Shown piece by piece: positions 44,458-52,783 of a stretch of 64,000 bases of DNA. The stretch covers positions 2,398,001 to 2,462,000 of the forward strand of contig NZ_CP080442.1 of the NCBI RefSeq assembly GCF_019597925.1, written 5' to 3'. The stretch comes from [Clostridium] scindens (lineage in GTDB: Bacteria; Bacillota; Clostridia; Lachnospirales; Lachnospiraceae). Every line of letters starts with the position of its first letter. The stretch's first letter is position 1. The notes under the pieces were generated by a model. The model made no database searches. It worked only from the letters and a program-made list of their open reading frames with translations, and was not told the origin of the DNA. A program made the translations under genes and the position numbers.

Positions 44458-45302
44458 TACATTTCACCTCGAATCATCATAGTCATTACTTCGTCAATAT
44501 TTCCTTTTTCAATGGCAAGCCCCGGATAGTTCTCCATATAGAACTGCTTCTGATCCGTCAGGCAGCTGTAGCCATATTCTTCTTTTTTGTGCCGGATGAT
44601 ATACTCTTTCTCCAGTTTCTGATACTGGTCATCCGTCACCTTCAGCAGTCCATAATCGCTAAGGAGGATATCCGTCTCCGTATGCATTACGATCTTGCCG
44701 TCATCAATCATGTACACATCGTCGCATAGCCCTTCCAGATCGCTGGAGATATGCGAACTGATCAGTATCGCCCTTTCGTCCTGCTCCATATATTCCCGCA
44801 GAAGATCCAGCAGTTCATCTCTTGCTATGACATCCAGGCCCGCGGTAGGCTCATCCAGGATCAGCAGTTTCGCTTCATGGGATATAGCAGCCAGCACCTG
44901 CAGTTTCCGCTTCATACCGGTTGAAAACTCTTTTATTTTCTTGTCCAGTGGAAGTCTGAATTTTTTACATTTCCTCAGGAACTCCTCCTCGCGAAAATTT
45001 GCGTACATCTTGCGAAGCATGCATATCAGGTCCTTGATCGTCAGATAGCCGCTGAATCCGGAATCCGACAAGACCACTCCGATCTGCTCCCGATCGCTTA
45101 TGCTAAGTTTCTCTACCGGCTTTCCAAATACCTCAATCTTGCCTCCATCCGGATAGATCAGCCCAAGAATGGCTTTAAATGTCGTACTCTTGCCTGCCCC
45201 GTTCTTCCCGATCAGGCCGGTTACACATCCTGCCTGTACCTCCAAAGAGCACTCCAGGCTGAATTCGCCATAATGCTTTTTTACATTCTCTAATCTTAAC
45301 AT
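44457..45302 (-). CDS. ABC transporter ATP-binding protein
   Basis: A 281-residue ATPase with Walker A GKNGAGKST, signature FSTGMKRK, Walker B LLILDEPTAGLD and H-loop SSHISS. The C-terminal ~60 residues (LKVTDDQYQKLEKEY) are the extra domain found in YtrB/BcrA-like exporters. It starts 4 bp after the GntR gene stop. Confidence 0.94.
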   Translation of the reverse strand: MLRLENVKKHYGEFSLECSLEVQAGCVTGLIGKNGAGKSTTFKAILGLIYPDGGKIEVFGKPVEKLSISDREQIGVVLSDSGFSGYLTIKDLICMLRKMYANFREEEFLRKCKKFRLPLDKKIKEFSTGMKRKLQVLAAISHEAKLLILDEPTAGLDVIARDELLDLLREYMEQDERAILISSHISSDLEGLCDDVYMIDDGKIVMHTETDILLSDYGLLKVTDDQYQKLEKEYIIRHKKEEYGYSCLTDQKQFYMENYPGLAIEKGNIDEVMTMMIRGEM

Positions 45303-45306
45303 GACA

Positions 45307-45678
45307 CTAATCCTCCAAAACGATATTAAATAATTCCGTAATCTCCTGGTTACTCATTCCACAGCTTCTGCCTTTTCGGATGGCCTTTTCCAAATCAGCT
45401 TCTACTTCCTTCTTCTTCTCCTCAAGCATCAAGTTCTGATTGGCACAGGCTACGAAACTTCCCTTGCCATGTACCGTATTGACAAATCCTTCCTGCTCGA
45501 GGGCATCGTATGCCTTTTTGACGGTCAGTGCACTGACCTTAAGATCTTTAGCTAAAGTACGAACTGATGGGAGCATCGTCTCTTCCGTTAATTCCCCATG
45601 CATGATCTTCTCTTTCGTCTGTTCTACAATCTGTTCATAGATTGGCTGCATGGAGGAATGGTTGATAATCAACTTCAT
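45307..45678 (-). CDS. GntR-family (YtrA) transcriptional regulator
   Basis: A 123-residue short GntR regulator with only the winged helix (IYEQIVEQTKEKIMHGELTEETMLPSVRTLAKDLKVSALTVKKAYDALEQEGFV, summarised) and a brief dimerisation tail, the YtrA subfamily layout. YtrA-type repressors control their own ABC exporter operon and are relieved by cell-wall antibiotics. Four regularly spaced half-sites lie in its promoter. Start ATG after AAGGAGGGGTAAA. Confidence 0.93.
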   Translation of the reverse strand: MKLIINHSSMQPIYEQIVEQTKEKIMHGELTEETMLPSVRTLAKDLKVSALTVKKAYDALEQEGFVNTVHGKGSFVACANQNLMLEEKKKEVEADLEKAIRKGRSCGMSNQEITELFNIVLED

Positions 45679-45698
45679 TTTACCCCTCCTTCGTTATA

Positions 45699-45735
45699 AA
45701 CAGTATATAACAGTAGTTAACTGTTGTCAACTGTT
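45699..45735 (-). promoter_or_regulatory. GntR operon promoter with four phased half-sites
   Basis: Minus-strand TTGACA (45730-45725), 17 bp, TATACT (45707-45702). Half-sites AACAGT at 45699 and 45709 and AACTGTT at 45719 and 45729 are exactly 10 bp apart, giving two direct repeats facing two inverted repeats and covering both promoter elements. Confidence 0.8.
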
Positions 45736-45766
45736 TTATGGTGTTTATTCTTATAAATTTTTTTGC

Positions 45767-45796
45767 AAAAAAAAGGCCAGCTGAATCCAGCTGGCT
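45767..45796 (-). terminator. Terminator after the cupin gene
   Basis: Stem AGCCAGCTG / CAGCTGGCC on the minus strand with a short loop, followed by TTTTTTTT. Confidence 0.9.
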
Positions 45797-45825
45797 CTTC
45801 CTCTTTCTTCTGTTTTTGGCTGCTG

Positions 45826-46155
45826 CTAGAATACTACCATCAGCAGCATCTTAAACCGCTCCTCCCCGTAGACCGCATGAGGCTTCCTGGCTGGCATGAC
45901 AATGCTCTGCCCGGCTTCTAGGATATGCTCCCTGCCATCAATCGTAAAGCGCCCGGCACCCTCCAGCACGGTAACCATAGCGTCTCCGCCGGATTCGTGG
46001 GTGCTGATCTCCTCATCCTTTTCAAAAGCGAACAAGGTCACGCTTACCGCGCTATTCTGCACCAGCGTTTTGCTGACTACCTGTCCCTCCTGATACGCTA
46101 CCAGATTTTTCAGTTCCAATATTTCTTCCTTATCAATATTCTTATATCCTGCCAT
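45826..46155 (-). CDS. Cupin-domain protein
   Basis: A 109-residue single cupin barrel: THESGGDAMVTVLEGAG (motif 1, where the usual HxH is THES) and MPARKPHAVYG (motif 2 with His). Metal-binding residues are partly kept. Such proteins often bind a small molecule or metal; function not assigned. It lies 76 bp after the first ilvE copy, separated by a 21-bp-arm inverted repeat. Confidence 0.85.
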   Translation of the reverse strand: MAGYKNIDKEEILELKNLVAYQEGQVVSKTLVQNSAVSVTLFAFEKDEEISTHESGGDAMVTVLEGAGRFTIDGREHILEAGQSIVMPARKPHAVYGEERFKMLLMVVF

Positions 46156-46181
46156 TGTCTGTCCCTTTCTTGTGATATTTT

Positions 46182-46226
46182 TAACGGGACACGTAACAAA
46201 ATTGCATTTTGTTACGTGTCCCGTTA
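46182..46226. repeat. Perfect 21-bp inverted repeat (hairpin)
   Basis: Arms of 21 bp, perfect complements, separated by a 3-base loop (TGC), between ilvE copy 1 and the cupin gene. The arm reads AACGGGACACGTAACAAAAT plus one flanking pair. On the minus strand it is followed only by TTAAAAATA, so a terminator role is uncertain. It looks like a REP-type palindrome or a strong transcript end. Confidence 0.85.
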
Positions 46227-46231
46227 TTTCC

Positions 46232-47257
46232 TTAACAAATTCTGCAGATCCATCCTTCCGGCGCCTCGATCTGGCCCATCTGGATTCCTGTCAGCGTCTC
46301 GTACAGTTTCTTCGTGACCGGTCCCATCTCTTCCATTCCGCTGGGGAAGCAGATCTCCCTGCCATGGTCTACGACCTTTCCTACCGGCGAGATGACCGCT
46401 GCCGTGCCGCACAGGCCGCATTCCGCAAACTCTTCCAACTCGGCCAAAGGCACTTCCCGCTCCTCTACTTCAAGCCCCAGATAGTGCTCCGCCACGTACA
46501 TCAGGGACCGCCTGGTGATGGACGGAAGGATCGTGTCGGACTTCGGCGTTACCACCTTGTGATCCTTGGTCACGAAAAGGAAGTTGGCACCGCCGGTCTC
46601 CTCCACCTTCGTCCTAGTCGCCGCATCCAGGTACATGTTCTCGTCGTATCCCTCCCGGTGCGCCGTCATGATGGCGTGAAGGCTCATCGCGTAGTTAAGC
46701 CCGGCCTTTACATGGCCGGTTCCACGAGGCGCCGCCCGGTCGAAGTCGCACACCTTGATGGTGATCGGCTTTGCGCCGCCCTTGAAGTATGGGCCTACCG
46801 GCGTGGCAAATACCCGGAACTGGAATTCATCCGCCGGCTTTACCGCGATCACCGGATTGCTTCCGAACATATAGGGCCTGATATAGAGGGTCGCGCCGGA
46901 GCCATAGGGCGGCACGTACGCCGCATTGGCGGCCACCACCTGCTTGACGGCCTCTACGAATCTCTCCTCCGGAAATGGCGCCATCTCAAGCCTTTTGGCC
47001 GTATCTGCCATCCGCCTGGCATTCAGGTCCGGCCGGAACGTGACGATATGGCCATCCTCCGTCGTATAGGCCTTCATTCCCTCAAAGCAGGTCTGCGCAT
47101 ACTGCAGCACTCCTGCGCTTTCATTTATCACAACATTGGCATCGGAGGTAAGCATTCCTTCATCCCACGCTCCATCCTTATAGTTTGCCACATATCTTTT
47201 ATCGGTACAGATATACCCGAAGCCAAGATTTGACCAGTCAATATTCTTCTTATCCAT
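46232..47257 (-). CDS. ilvE: Branched-chain amino acid aminotransferase (copy 1)
   Basis: PLP enzyme for the last step of Ile, Leu and Val synthesis. 341 residues of the type-II BCAT family; the PLP lysine is Lys184 in GHVKAGLNYAMS, and LDAATRTKVEETGGANFLFV and LEEFAECGLCGTAAVISPVG are conserved. It lies 39 bp after a near-identical copy, and differs from it at about 18 residues, 17 of them in the first 180. The Val/Ile/Leu operon context (ilvB, ilvN) supports the role. Confidence 0.96.
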   Translation of the reverse strand: MDKKNIDWSNLGFGYICTDKRYVANYKDGAWDEGMLTSDANVVINESAGVLQYAQTCFEGMKAYTTEDGHIVTFRPDLNARRMADTAKRLEMAPFPEERFVEAVKQVVAANAAYVPPYGSGATLYIRPYMFGSNPVIAVKPADEFQFRVFATPVGPYFKGGAKPITIKVCDFDRAAPRGTGHVKAGLNYAMSLHAIMTAHREGYDENMYLDAATRTKVEETGGANFLFVTKDHKVVTPKSDTILPSITRRSLMYVAEHYLGLEVEEREVPLAELEEFAECGLCGTAAVISPVGKVVDHGREICFPSGMEEMGPVTKKLYETLTGIQMGQIEAPEGWICRIC

Positions 47258-47296
47258 TTCTATTTTCCCCCAACCTCTAATGACTTATTCTTTCTA

Positions 47297-48322
47297 TTAG
47301 CAGATTTTGCAGATCCAGCCTTCCGGCGCCTCGATCTGGCCCATCTGGATTCCTGTCAGCGTCTCATACAGTTTCTTCGTGACCGGTCCCATCTCTTCCA
47401 TTCCGCTGGGGAAGCAGATCTCCCTGCCATGGTCCACGACCTTTCCTACCGGCGAGATGACCGCTGCCGTGCCGCACAAGCCGCATTCCGCAAACTCTTC
47501 CAACTCGGCCAAAGGCACTTCCCGCTCCTCTACTTCAAGCCCCAGATAGTGCTCCGCCACGTACATCAGGGACCGCCTGGTGATGGACGGAAGAATCGTG
47601 TCGGACTTCGGCGTTACCACTTTGTGATCCTTCGTCACGAAGAGGAAGTTGGCACCGCCGGTCTCCTCCACCTTCGTCCTGGTCGCCGCATCCAGGTACA
47701 TGTTCTCGTCGTATCCCTCCCGGTGCGCCGTCATGATGGCGTGAAGGCTCATCGCGTAGTTAAGCCCGGCCTTTACATGGCCGGTTCCATGGGGCGCTGC
47801 CCGGTCGAAGTCGCACACCTTGATGGTGATCGGCTTTGCGCCGCCCTTGAAGTATGGGCCTACCGGCGTGGTAAATACCCGGAACTGATACTCGCTTGCC
47901 GGCTTAACGCCAATCACCGGACTGCTTCCGAACATATAGGGCCTGATATAGAGGGTCGCGCCGGAGCCATAGGGCGGCACGTACGCCGCATTGGCCGCTA
48001 CCACCTGCTTGACTGCCTCTACGAACCGGTCTTCCGGAAACGCCGGCATTTCAAGCCTTTTGGCAGAATCCGCCATCCGCCTGGCATTCAGGTCCGGCCG
48101 GAACGTGACGATATGGCCATCCTCCGTCGTATAGGCCTTCATCCCCTCAAAGCAGGTCTGCGCATACTGCAGCACCCCTGCGCATTCACTAATCACGACA
48201 TTGGCATCGGAGGTAAGAGTCCCTTCGTCCCACGCACCATCCTTATAGTTGGAAACGTATCTCTTATCTGTGGGCAGGTATCCAAAGCCCAGACTAGACC
48301 AGTCAATGTTTTTCTTATCCAT
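47297..48322 (-). CDS. ilvE: Branched-chain amino acid aminotransferase (copy 2)
   Basis: Same family, length and active-site lysine as the downstream copy. The start chosen (MDKKNIDWSSLG) has a GGACGGAGGAATTTAAA site; the open frame runs 111 codons upstream but those codons overlap ilvN in another frame and have no site. It has its own promoter (48366-48394). The conserved PLP lysine and substrate loop are intact, so both copies look active; N-terminal differences (for example Met35Thr, Pro/Ala swap at 93-94) could tune specificity. Confidence 0.96.
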   Translation of the reverse strand: MDKKNIDWSSLGFGYLPTDKRYVSNYKDGAWDEGTLTSDANVVISECAGVLQYAQTCFEGMKAYTTEDGHIVTFRPDLNARRMADSAKRLEMPAFPEDRFVEAVKQVVAANAAYVPPYGSGATLYIRPYMFGSSPVIGVKPASEYQFRVFTTPVGPYFKGGAKPITIKVCDFDRAAPHGTGHVKAGLNYAMSLHAIMTAHREGYDENMYLDAATRTKVEETGGANFLFVTKDHKVVTPKSDTILPSITRRSLMYVAEHYLGLEVEEREVPLAELEEFAECGLCGTAAVISPVGKVVDHGREICFPSGMEEMGPVTKKLYETLTGIQMGQIEAPEGWICKIC

Positions 48323-48365
48323 TTTAAATTCCTCCGTCCTTTTATAACTAATTTTTCCTTTTTTT

Positions 48366-48394
48366 ATTATAATACCGGCTTTTCCAAAATTCAA
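48366..48394 (-). promoter_or_regulatory. Promoter upstream of ilvE copy 2
   Basis: Minus-strand TTGAAT (48394-48389), 17-bp spacer, TATAAT (48371-48366), in the gap between ilvN and ilvE, so the aminotransferases can be expressed apart from the T-box-controlled ilvBN. Confidence 0.7.
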
Positions 48395-48438
48395 GAGCGC
48401 GCTCTGTTTTTTCATTGAAACAATCTGTATCAGATCTG

Positions 48439-48951
48439 CTAGCGCTCCATCATGCTGATAGATTCGATTCCAACGCTTCCTCCCCGGACTACTTCGATGC
48501 TGGCGAATTCTTCCTTCATCAGCTTGATTACCGCATCGTTCTTGGTGGCCGTCTGCACAAATTCCAGCAACAGACTGTCTTTGCCATAGTCGATCACCTT
48601 TGCCTTGAAGGTCTCTGCTATCTGGAAGCACTCCACCTTGTCTTCCGGCGTGCATTTGCGCACCTTTACATAGAGAATCTCCTTCATCCGGACAAATACA
48701 TCCGTAAAATCAATGACCTTTATTACTTCCACCAGCCGGTTCAGCTGCTTCTTAATCTGCTCAAAAGTCTCATCGTCGCTGACCGTCGCGATGGTCATGC
48801 GGGACACGGTAGGATCCTCTGTGGTTCCCACCGTCAGACTGTCCAGATTATATGACTTTCCCGAGAACAGGCCCGAGATCTTTGACAGTACGCCTACTTG
48901 ATTTTCTACATACAGCGAAATCCAACGCTTCTTCATTCCATTTCCATTCAT
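48439..48951 (-). CDS. ilvN: Acetolactate synthase small (regulatory) subunit
   Basis: Regulatory subunit that gives valine feedback inhibition. 170 residues with an N-terminal ACT domain (WISLYVENQVGVLSKISGLFSGKSYNLDSLTVG) and a C-terminal ALS-SS domain. Two ATGs are possible after GGGAGG; the one with eight-base spacing is used. Gap of 16 bp from ilvB. Normal length. Confidence 0.95.
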   Translation of the reverse strand: MNGNGMKKRWISLYVENQVGVLSKISGLFSGKSYNLDSLTVGTTEDPTVSRMTIATVSDDETFEQIKKQLNRLVEVIKVIDFTDVFVRMKEILYVKVRKCTPEDKVECFQIAETFKAKVIDYGKDSLLLEFVQTATKNDAVIKLMKEEFASIEVVRGGSVGIESISMMER

Positions 48952-48967
48952 ATTCATATCCTCCCTT

Positions 48968-50689
48968 CTAGCAATCCAGTATCATATCTTCCAAAGTTCC
49001 GCCCGGCTGAATCATCGGATATACCAGATCTTCCGGATCAATCTCGAACTCAATGACGATCGGCGTCTTCGTGCTCTTCATTGCCTCCCGGAATGCGGGC
49101 TCGATCTCTTCCTTTTTCGTTACCCGGATTCCCTTCGCTCCATAACTTTCCGCCAGTTTCACGAAGTCAGGCGTGTACGTAGGGCATTCTACCTCCCCGC
49201 ATTTGCCGCGGCATGCTGCTCCGGAACGCAGGCAGGTCATGGAATAGCGCTTTCCATAGAAGAGTTTCTGCCACTGACGCACCATACCAAGGTTATTATT
49301 GTTGAAAATGCAGGATATGATCGGAAGTTCTTCTAGCACGGCTGTTGCCAGTTCCTGGATATTCATCTGCATTCCGCCGTCCCCTGATATGGAGATCACC
49401 GGCATGTCAGGATTGCCAATCTTGGCTCCGATGGCTCCCGGAAGCCCATAACCCATGGTTCCAAGCCCTCCGGACATCAGAAGCTGCTTATTGGCATCCA
49501 ATTCCATGAACTGGGCAACAAACATCTGATGCTGGCCTACATCCGTAACCACGATGGCTTTTTCAAATACCCGGTTCATCGTCTCCAGGATATCCTGTGG
49601 CGTCATGATCGGCTTCTTTTTCATCTCCATAGGGTGCTCCTGCTTCCACTGGCCCACTTCCTCCAGCCATTTCTGCGTATTGCACTCCGTCACATATTCC
49701 AGCATCTTCTCGATCGCCTCTTTTGCGTCTGCTACGATGGGCACGTCAACCTGCACGTTTCTGGAGATGGCTGCCGTATCGATATCAATATGCACGATCT
49801 GGGCATGGGGGGCAAATGAATGCAGTTTTCCGGTAATACGGTCATTGAACCTCGTGCCGATCGAAAACAGCAGATCGCATTCATTGACAGCCATGTTGGA
49901 AGCATATGCCCCATGCATTCCCAGGTTGCCGATATACAGCGGATGGCTGGTAGGTATGGCGCCTCTTCCCATTATGGTAGTAACTACCGGAACCCCTGTC
50001 TTTTCTGCCAGCTGAGTAAATTCCTGGCTGGCATGGGCGATATTTACGCCGCCGCCTGCCAGGAAAAGAGGACGCTGCGCCTTCCCAAGCATCTTGATGG
50101 CCCTCTTTAACTGTCCGATATGTACATGCGTGCTCGGCTTATAGCCTCTGATATTGACCTCCGTCGGATAATCTGCGCTTCCAAGCTCGGCCATTACATC
50201 CTTCGGAAGATCGATAAGCACTGGTCCCGGACGCCCTGTCCTGGCGATATAGAACGCCTCCTTGAGGATCCTTCCCAAGTCTTCCCGGTTACGCACAGTT
50301 ACCCCGTATTTGGTAATGCTTCTGGTAATCCCTACGATGTCAACCTCCTGGAACGCATCATTTCCGATCAGATGCCTTGCCACCTGGCCGGTAAAGCATA
50401 CCAGCGGCACGCTGTCGTAGTTGGCCGTCGCAAGGCCTGTTACCAGGTTGGTTGCCCCAGGCCCGCTGGTTACCAGGCATACGCCAACCTTGCCTGTAGA
50501 GCGCGCGTAGGCATCTGCCTCATGTACAAGCGCGATCTCCTGTCTTGGCAGGATGACCTTGGTATAATCCTGCTTGTATAATTCATCGCTGAGATCAATG
50601 GTACAGGCGCCCGGATAGCCGAACATGGTATCTACGCCTTCCTCCCTCAATGCCTTTACCAATAATTTGTTTCCGCTGATTTTCTTCAT
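48968..50689 (-). CDS. ilvB: Acetolactate synthase large (catalytic) subunit
   Basis: Thiamine-diphosphate/FAD enzyme that makes acetolactate (Val/Leu) and acetohydroxybutyrate (Ile). The 573-residue protein has the catalytic Glu region (ILPRQEIALVHEADAYARSTGKVG), the FAD-binding middle domain and the TPP motif GDGGMQMNIQELATAV...NNNNLGMV. The start chosen (MKKISGNKLLVKAL) follows CAGGAGGTATGTAT; the frame extends 35 codons upstream into the T-box leader. It contains an insert with CRSGAACRGKCGEVECPTYTP near residue 495. First gene after a T-box leader. Confidence 0.96.
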   Translation of the reverse strand: MKKISGNKLLVKALREEGVDTMFGYPGACTIDLSDELYKQDYTKVILPRQEIALVHEADAYARSTGKVGVCLVTSGPGATNLVTGLATANYDSVPLVCFTGQVARHLIGNDAFQEVDIVGITRSITKYGVTVRNREDLGRILKEAFYIARTGRPGPVLIDLPKDVMAELGSADYPTEVNIRGYKPSTHVHIGQLKRAIKMLGKAQRPLFLAGGGVNIAHASQEFTQLAEKTGVPVVTTIMGRGAIPTSHPLYIGNLGMHGAYASNMAVNECDLLFSIGTRFNDRITGKLHSFAPHAQIVHIDIDTAAISRNVQVDVPIVADAKEAIEKMLEYVTECNTQKWLEEVGQWKQEHPMEMKKKPIMTPQDILETMNRVFEKAIVVTDVGQHQMFVAQFMELDANKQLLMSGGLGTMGYGLPGAIGAKIGNPDMPVISISGDGGMQMNIQELATAVLEELPIISCIFNNNNLGMVRQWQKLFYGKRYSMTCLRSGAACRGKCGEVECPTYTPDFVKLAESYGAKGIRVTKKEEIEPAFREAMKSTKTPIVIEFEIDPEDLVYPMIQPGGTLEDMILDC

Positions 50690-50730
50690 ATACATACCTC
50701 CTGTTTGCAAATGACGTGTGCTACGTAGCG

Positions 50731-51030
50731 AAAAAAACGCCCTAAGCCTGACGCTTAGGGCGAATAATGCATCCGTGTTACCACCTAAATTCAAAGAGTC
50801 TCCTCTTTGCTCTCTGCCGATACGGGAATCCTGCTAAAGCGCGCTTCCGATACCGCTCCCATATAACGCCGGGAATACGTTGAAGTCTACTCGGATCAGA
50901 TAACTGTCCTTTCGGTCCACTGCTCAAAGGCTACTTCCATAACTCCATCACGAAGATTCCCACCGTCCATCTTCTCTCTTGGCATCAGGATATTATGTAC
51001 TCCTCCTTGTCATAGCATTTCTCTGATAAT
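50731..51030 (-). promoter_or_regulatory. T-box leader (valine-type) controlling ilvBN
   Basis: Minus-strand leader with the T-box motif AGGTGGTAACACGG (50786-50773) and a terminator of stem CGCCCTAAGC / GCTTAGGGCG plus T run (50762-50731). In stem I, AGTA (51001-50998) and GAA (50937-50935) flank a CATAA/TTATG helix, the loop-E arrangement, so the next triplet, GTA at 50934-50932, should be the specifier: Val GUA. The lower helix CAAGG/CCTTTG also pairs. T-box identity is certain; the specifier is a reading by eye. Confidence 0.92.
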
Positions 51031-51037
51031 TAATGCT

Positions 51038-51067
51038 ATTATAGTAGATTTACCTCACAGATGTCAA
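51038..51067 (-). promoter_or_regulatory. ilvB promoter
   Basis: Minus-strand TTGACA (51067-51062), 18-bp spacer, TATAAT (51043-51038). The minus-35 overlaps the last codons of the glycosyltransferase gene. Confidence 0.8.
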
Positions 51068-52269
51068 CTGCTTTTCAATATTTCCTTACAAATATTCTTC
51101 CAGGACAGATGGGACAGATCCACCCTTCTCTGCCCTTCTTCCCTGGCGCACTCCTCTATCTTGGCGGCCAGCTGCTTCTCAAAGGCCGGCAGAGACTCTG
51201 ATACTGCCTCGTCGGTATTGCGCATGGCAGGCAATGGCACATACTTCACCACTGCGCCGGGCGCCTGCTCTTTCAGCCAGTCCTGGATCCCCGGAAGGTC
51301 TGTGACTACCACCTTGTCCCCGCAGGCAATCGCTTCGATCACCGTCAGCGGAAGCCCGTCAAAAAAGGATGGCAATACAAAAATATCGCTCCTTTGATAC
51401 TCCTTTGCCAGTTCCGGCTGAGGAAGCTTCCCCAGAAACTCTACCGGATAGGGCGCCTTCAATGCCAGTTCTTCAATCTCCTGGTACTCCGTTTTATTTC
51501 CTGCACCGCCTGCAAGCGAAAGTTTCAGCCCATCCCTTGGATAAGGCAGATAGGAAAGGCTCTTGATCAGACTCTTGACTCCCTTTTTCTCCGCAATCTT
51601 TCCTGCATAGATCAGGCGGATCGCTCCGTCTTTCCCCCTGGCTGCGTTATCAGGCTTTTCCGGGCCGCAGAAAATCTCCTGGCTATACCCCATCCCCAGA
51701 ATCCGGATCTTCCCGGCACCAATCCCGAATATCTCCATCACGCCCTCCTTCTGGGCTGACTGAGGAACGAAGATGGCATCCAGTTCGCTGATCTGCTCCC
51801 GGATATAGTCTCTCCAAAGTCCTGTCTTTTTCATCTGCCGCAGATCCGTATTATGGCAGAATCCATAGATCTTCTGCTCTTTGAACCGCTCCCTTGCCAT
51901 TGCGGTCAGCAGGTACAGGTGATGGCACAGGATCAAGTCCGGCTCAAGCGCATCCACCGCTTTTTCGATAGCCTTTAGAAATGCATCTTGAAACTGCCGC
52001 GTCATCTCCCGTGTCATGTCACAGTAGCGCGTACTTCTATAGGGCATCTCATCCGACATCCCGACGATAGGATAGGGGAGTTCCCTGCTCTCAAACAGCA
52101 CCGGGAAGAACCCTACGCCTTCCGGCAATTCTATCCGGTCTTCTTCATATACGCCGGCCACTACCGCCTGTTCGTGCCCGTCTCTAGCAAACTGCCGCAC
52201 CAATTCCGTCAGATAGACGCCGCTTCCCGTACTGTTAGGCTTCTGAGCCGTAATGCTTAGAATCTTCAT
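51064..52269 (-). CDS. Glycosyltransferase family 4
   Basis: A 401-residue GT-B glycosyltransferase. The N-terminal domain begins MKILSITAQKPNSTGSGVYLTEL, and the C-terminal donor-binding motif is FVLPSFFDGLPLTVIEAIACG (the E-x7-E signature), preceded by LIYAGKIAEKKGVKSLI. It transfers a sugar from an activated donor, perhaps in cell-envelope or glycolipid synthesis. ATG overlaps the folA stop by 4 bp; it is third in a thyA-folA-GT run. Confidence 0.92.
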   Translation of the reverse strand: MKILSITAQKPNSTGSGVYLTELVRQFARDGHEQAVVAGVYEEDRIELPEGVGFFPVLFESRELPYPIVGMSDEMPYRSTRYCDMTREMTRQFQDAFLKAIEKAVDALEPDLILCHHLYLLTAMARERFKEQKIYGFCHNTDLRQMKKTGLWRDYIREQISELDAIFVPQSAQKEGVMEIFGIGAGKIRILGMGYSQEIFCGPEKPDNAARGKDGAIRLIYAGKIAEKKGVKSLIKSLSYLPYPRDGLKLSLAGGAGNKTEYQEIEELALKAPYPVEFLGKLPQPELAKEYQRSDIFVLPSFFDGLPLTVIEAIACGDKVVVTDLPGIQDWLKEQAPGAVVKYVPLPAMRNTDEAVSESLPAFEKQLAAKIEECAREEGQRRVDLSHLSWKNICKEILKSS

Positions 52270-52757
52270 GATATCCTCTCGTAAATCGTAAATACATATT
52301 CCAGATCAAAATAGGTCTGCTCATCGCTGATCTTGGTCATCTCCCATTGCGGATCGGCATCCAGGTCCGGAAAATGAGTATCGGCATCATATGCGTGATC
52401 TATCCTGGTAACATAGGCCTTGCTGCAGTAGGGAAGCAGCTGGCGATAGATGCTCTCCCCGCCAATCACAAAGATATCTTCCGATGCATATTTCTTTAGT
52501 TCTGCAAGCATCTGCTCTATTGTATGGACAATGACCGCGCCGTTCGCCTTATAGTTCTGGTCCGTAGTCAGCACGACGTTCACCCGGTTCTTAAGGGGCT
52601 GCCCTCCCGGGAAGCTTTCCAGCGTCTTTCTTCCCATGGCAACCACCTTTCCCTTGGTCGTCTCCCGGAAAAACTTCATATCCTGCGGAATGCTCACCAG
52701 CAACTTGTTGCCATTCCCAATGGCCCAGTTCTTATCGACTGCAACTATCAAATTCAT
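52266..52757 (-). CDS. folA: Dihydrofolate reductase
   Basis: Reduces dihydrofolate to tetrahydrofolate with NADPH. 163 residues, beginning MNLIVAVDKNWAIGNGNKLL (canonical), with VAMGRKTLESFPGGQPL and FVIGGESIYRQLLPY. The catalytic Asp is Asp27 region (IPQDMKFFRE). The start chosen follows CAGGAGGGTATAGTAGG; the frame extends ten codons into thyA. Coupled to thyA upstream. Confidence 0.95.
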   Translation of the reverse strand: MNLIVAVDKNWAIGNGNKLLVSIPQDMKFFRETTKGKVVAMGRKTLESFPGGQPLKNRVNVVLTTDQNYKANGAVIVHTIEQMLAELKKYASEDIFVIGGESIYRQLLPYCSKAYVTRIDHAYDADTHFPDLDADPQWEMTKISDEQTYFDLEYVFTIYERIS

Positions 52758-52783
52758 CCTACTATACCCTCCTGTCTCTTCGC

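Larger units (their letters stand above)
46232..48322 (-). repeat. Tandem duplication of ilvE
   Basis: Two units, 46232-47257 and 47297-48322, each 341 codons. The proteins are about 95 % identical; the last 160 residues differ at only one position, the first 180 at 17. This uneven pattern suggests gene conversion or a recent partial exchange. Confidence 0.95.

Noticed and set aside
46172..47233. 353-codon plus-strand frame opposite ilvE copy 1 (and its 329-codon twin opposite copy 2)
   Set aside because: Antisense shadow of ilvE; both copies have it because the genes are duplicates. Arg/His-rich translation matches no family.
48323..48655. N-terminal 111-codon extension of ilvE copy 2
   Set aside because: Overlaps ilvN out of frame and has no ribosome site; the ATG at 48322 with GGAGGAA is the real start and gives the same length as copy 1.
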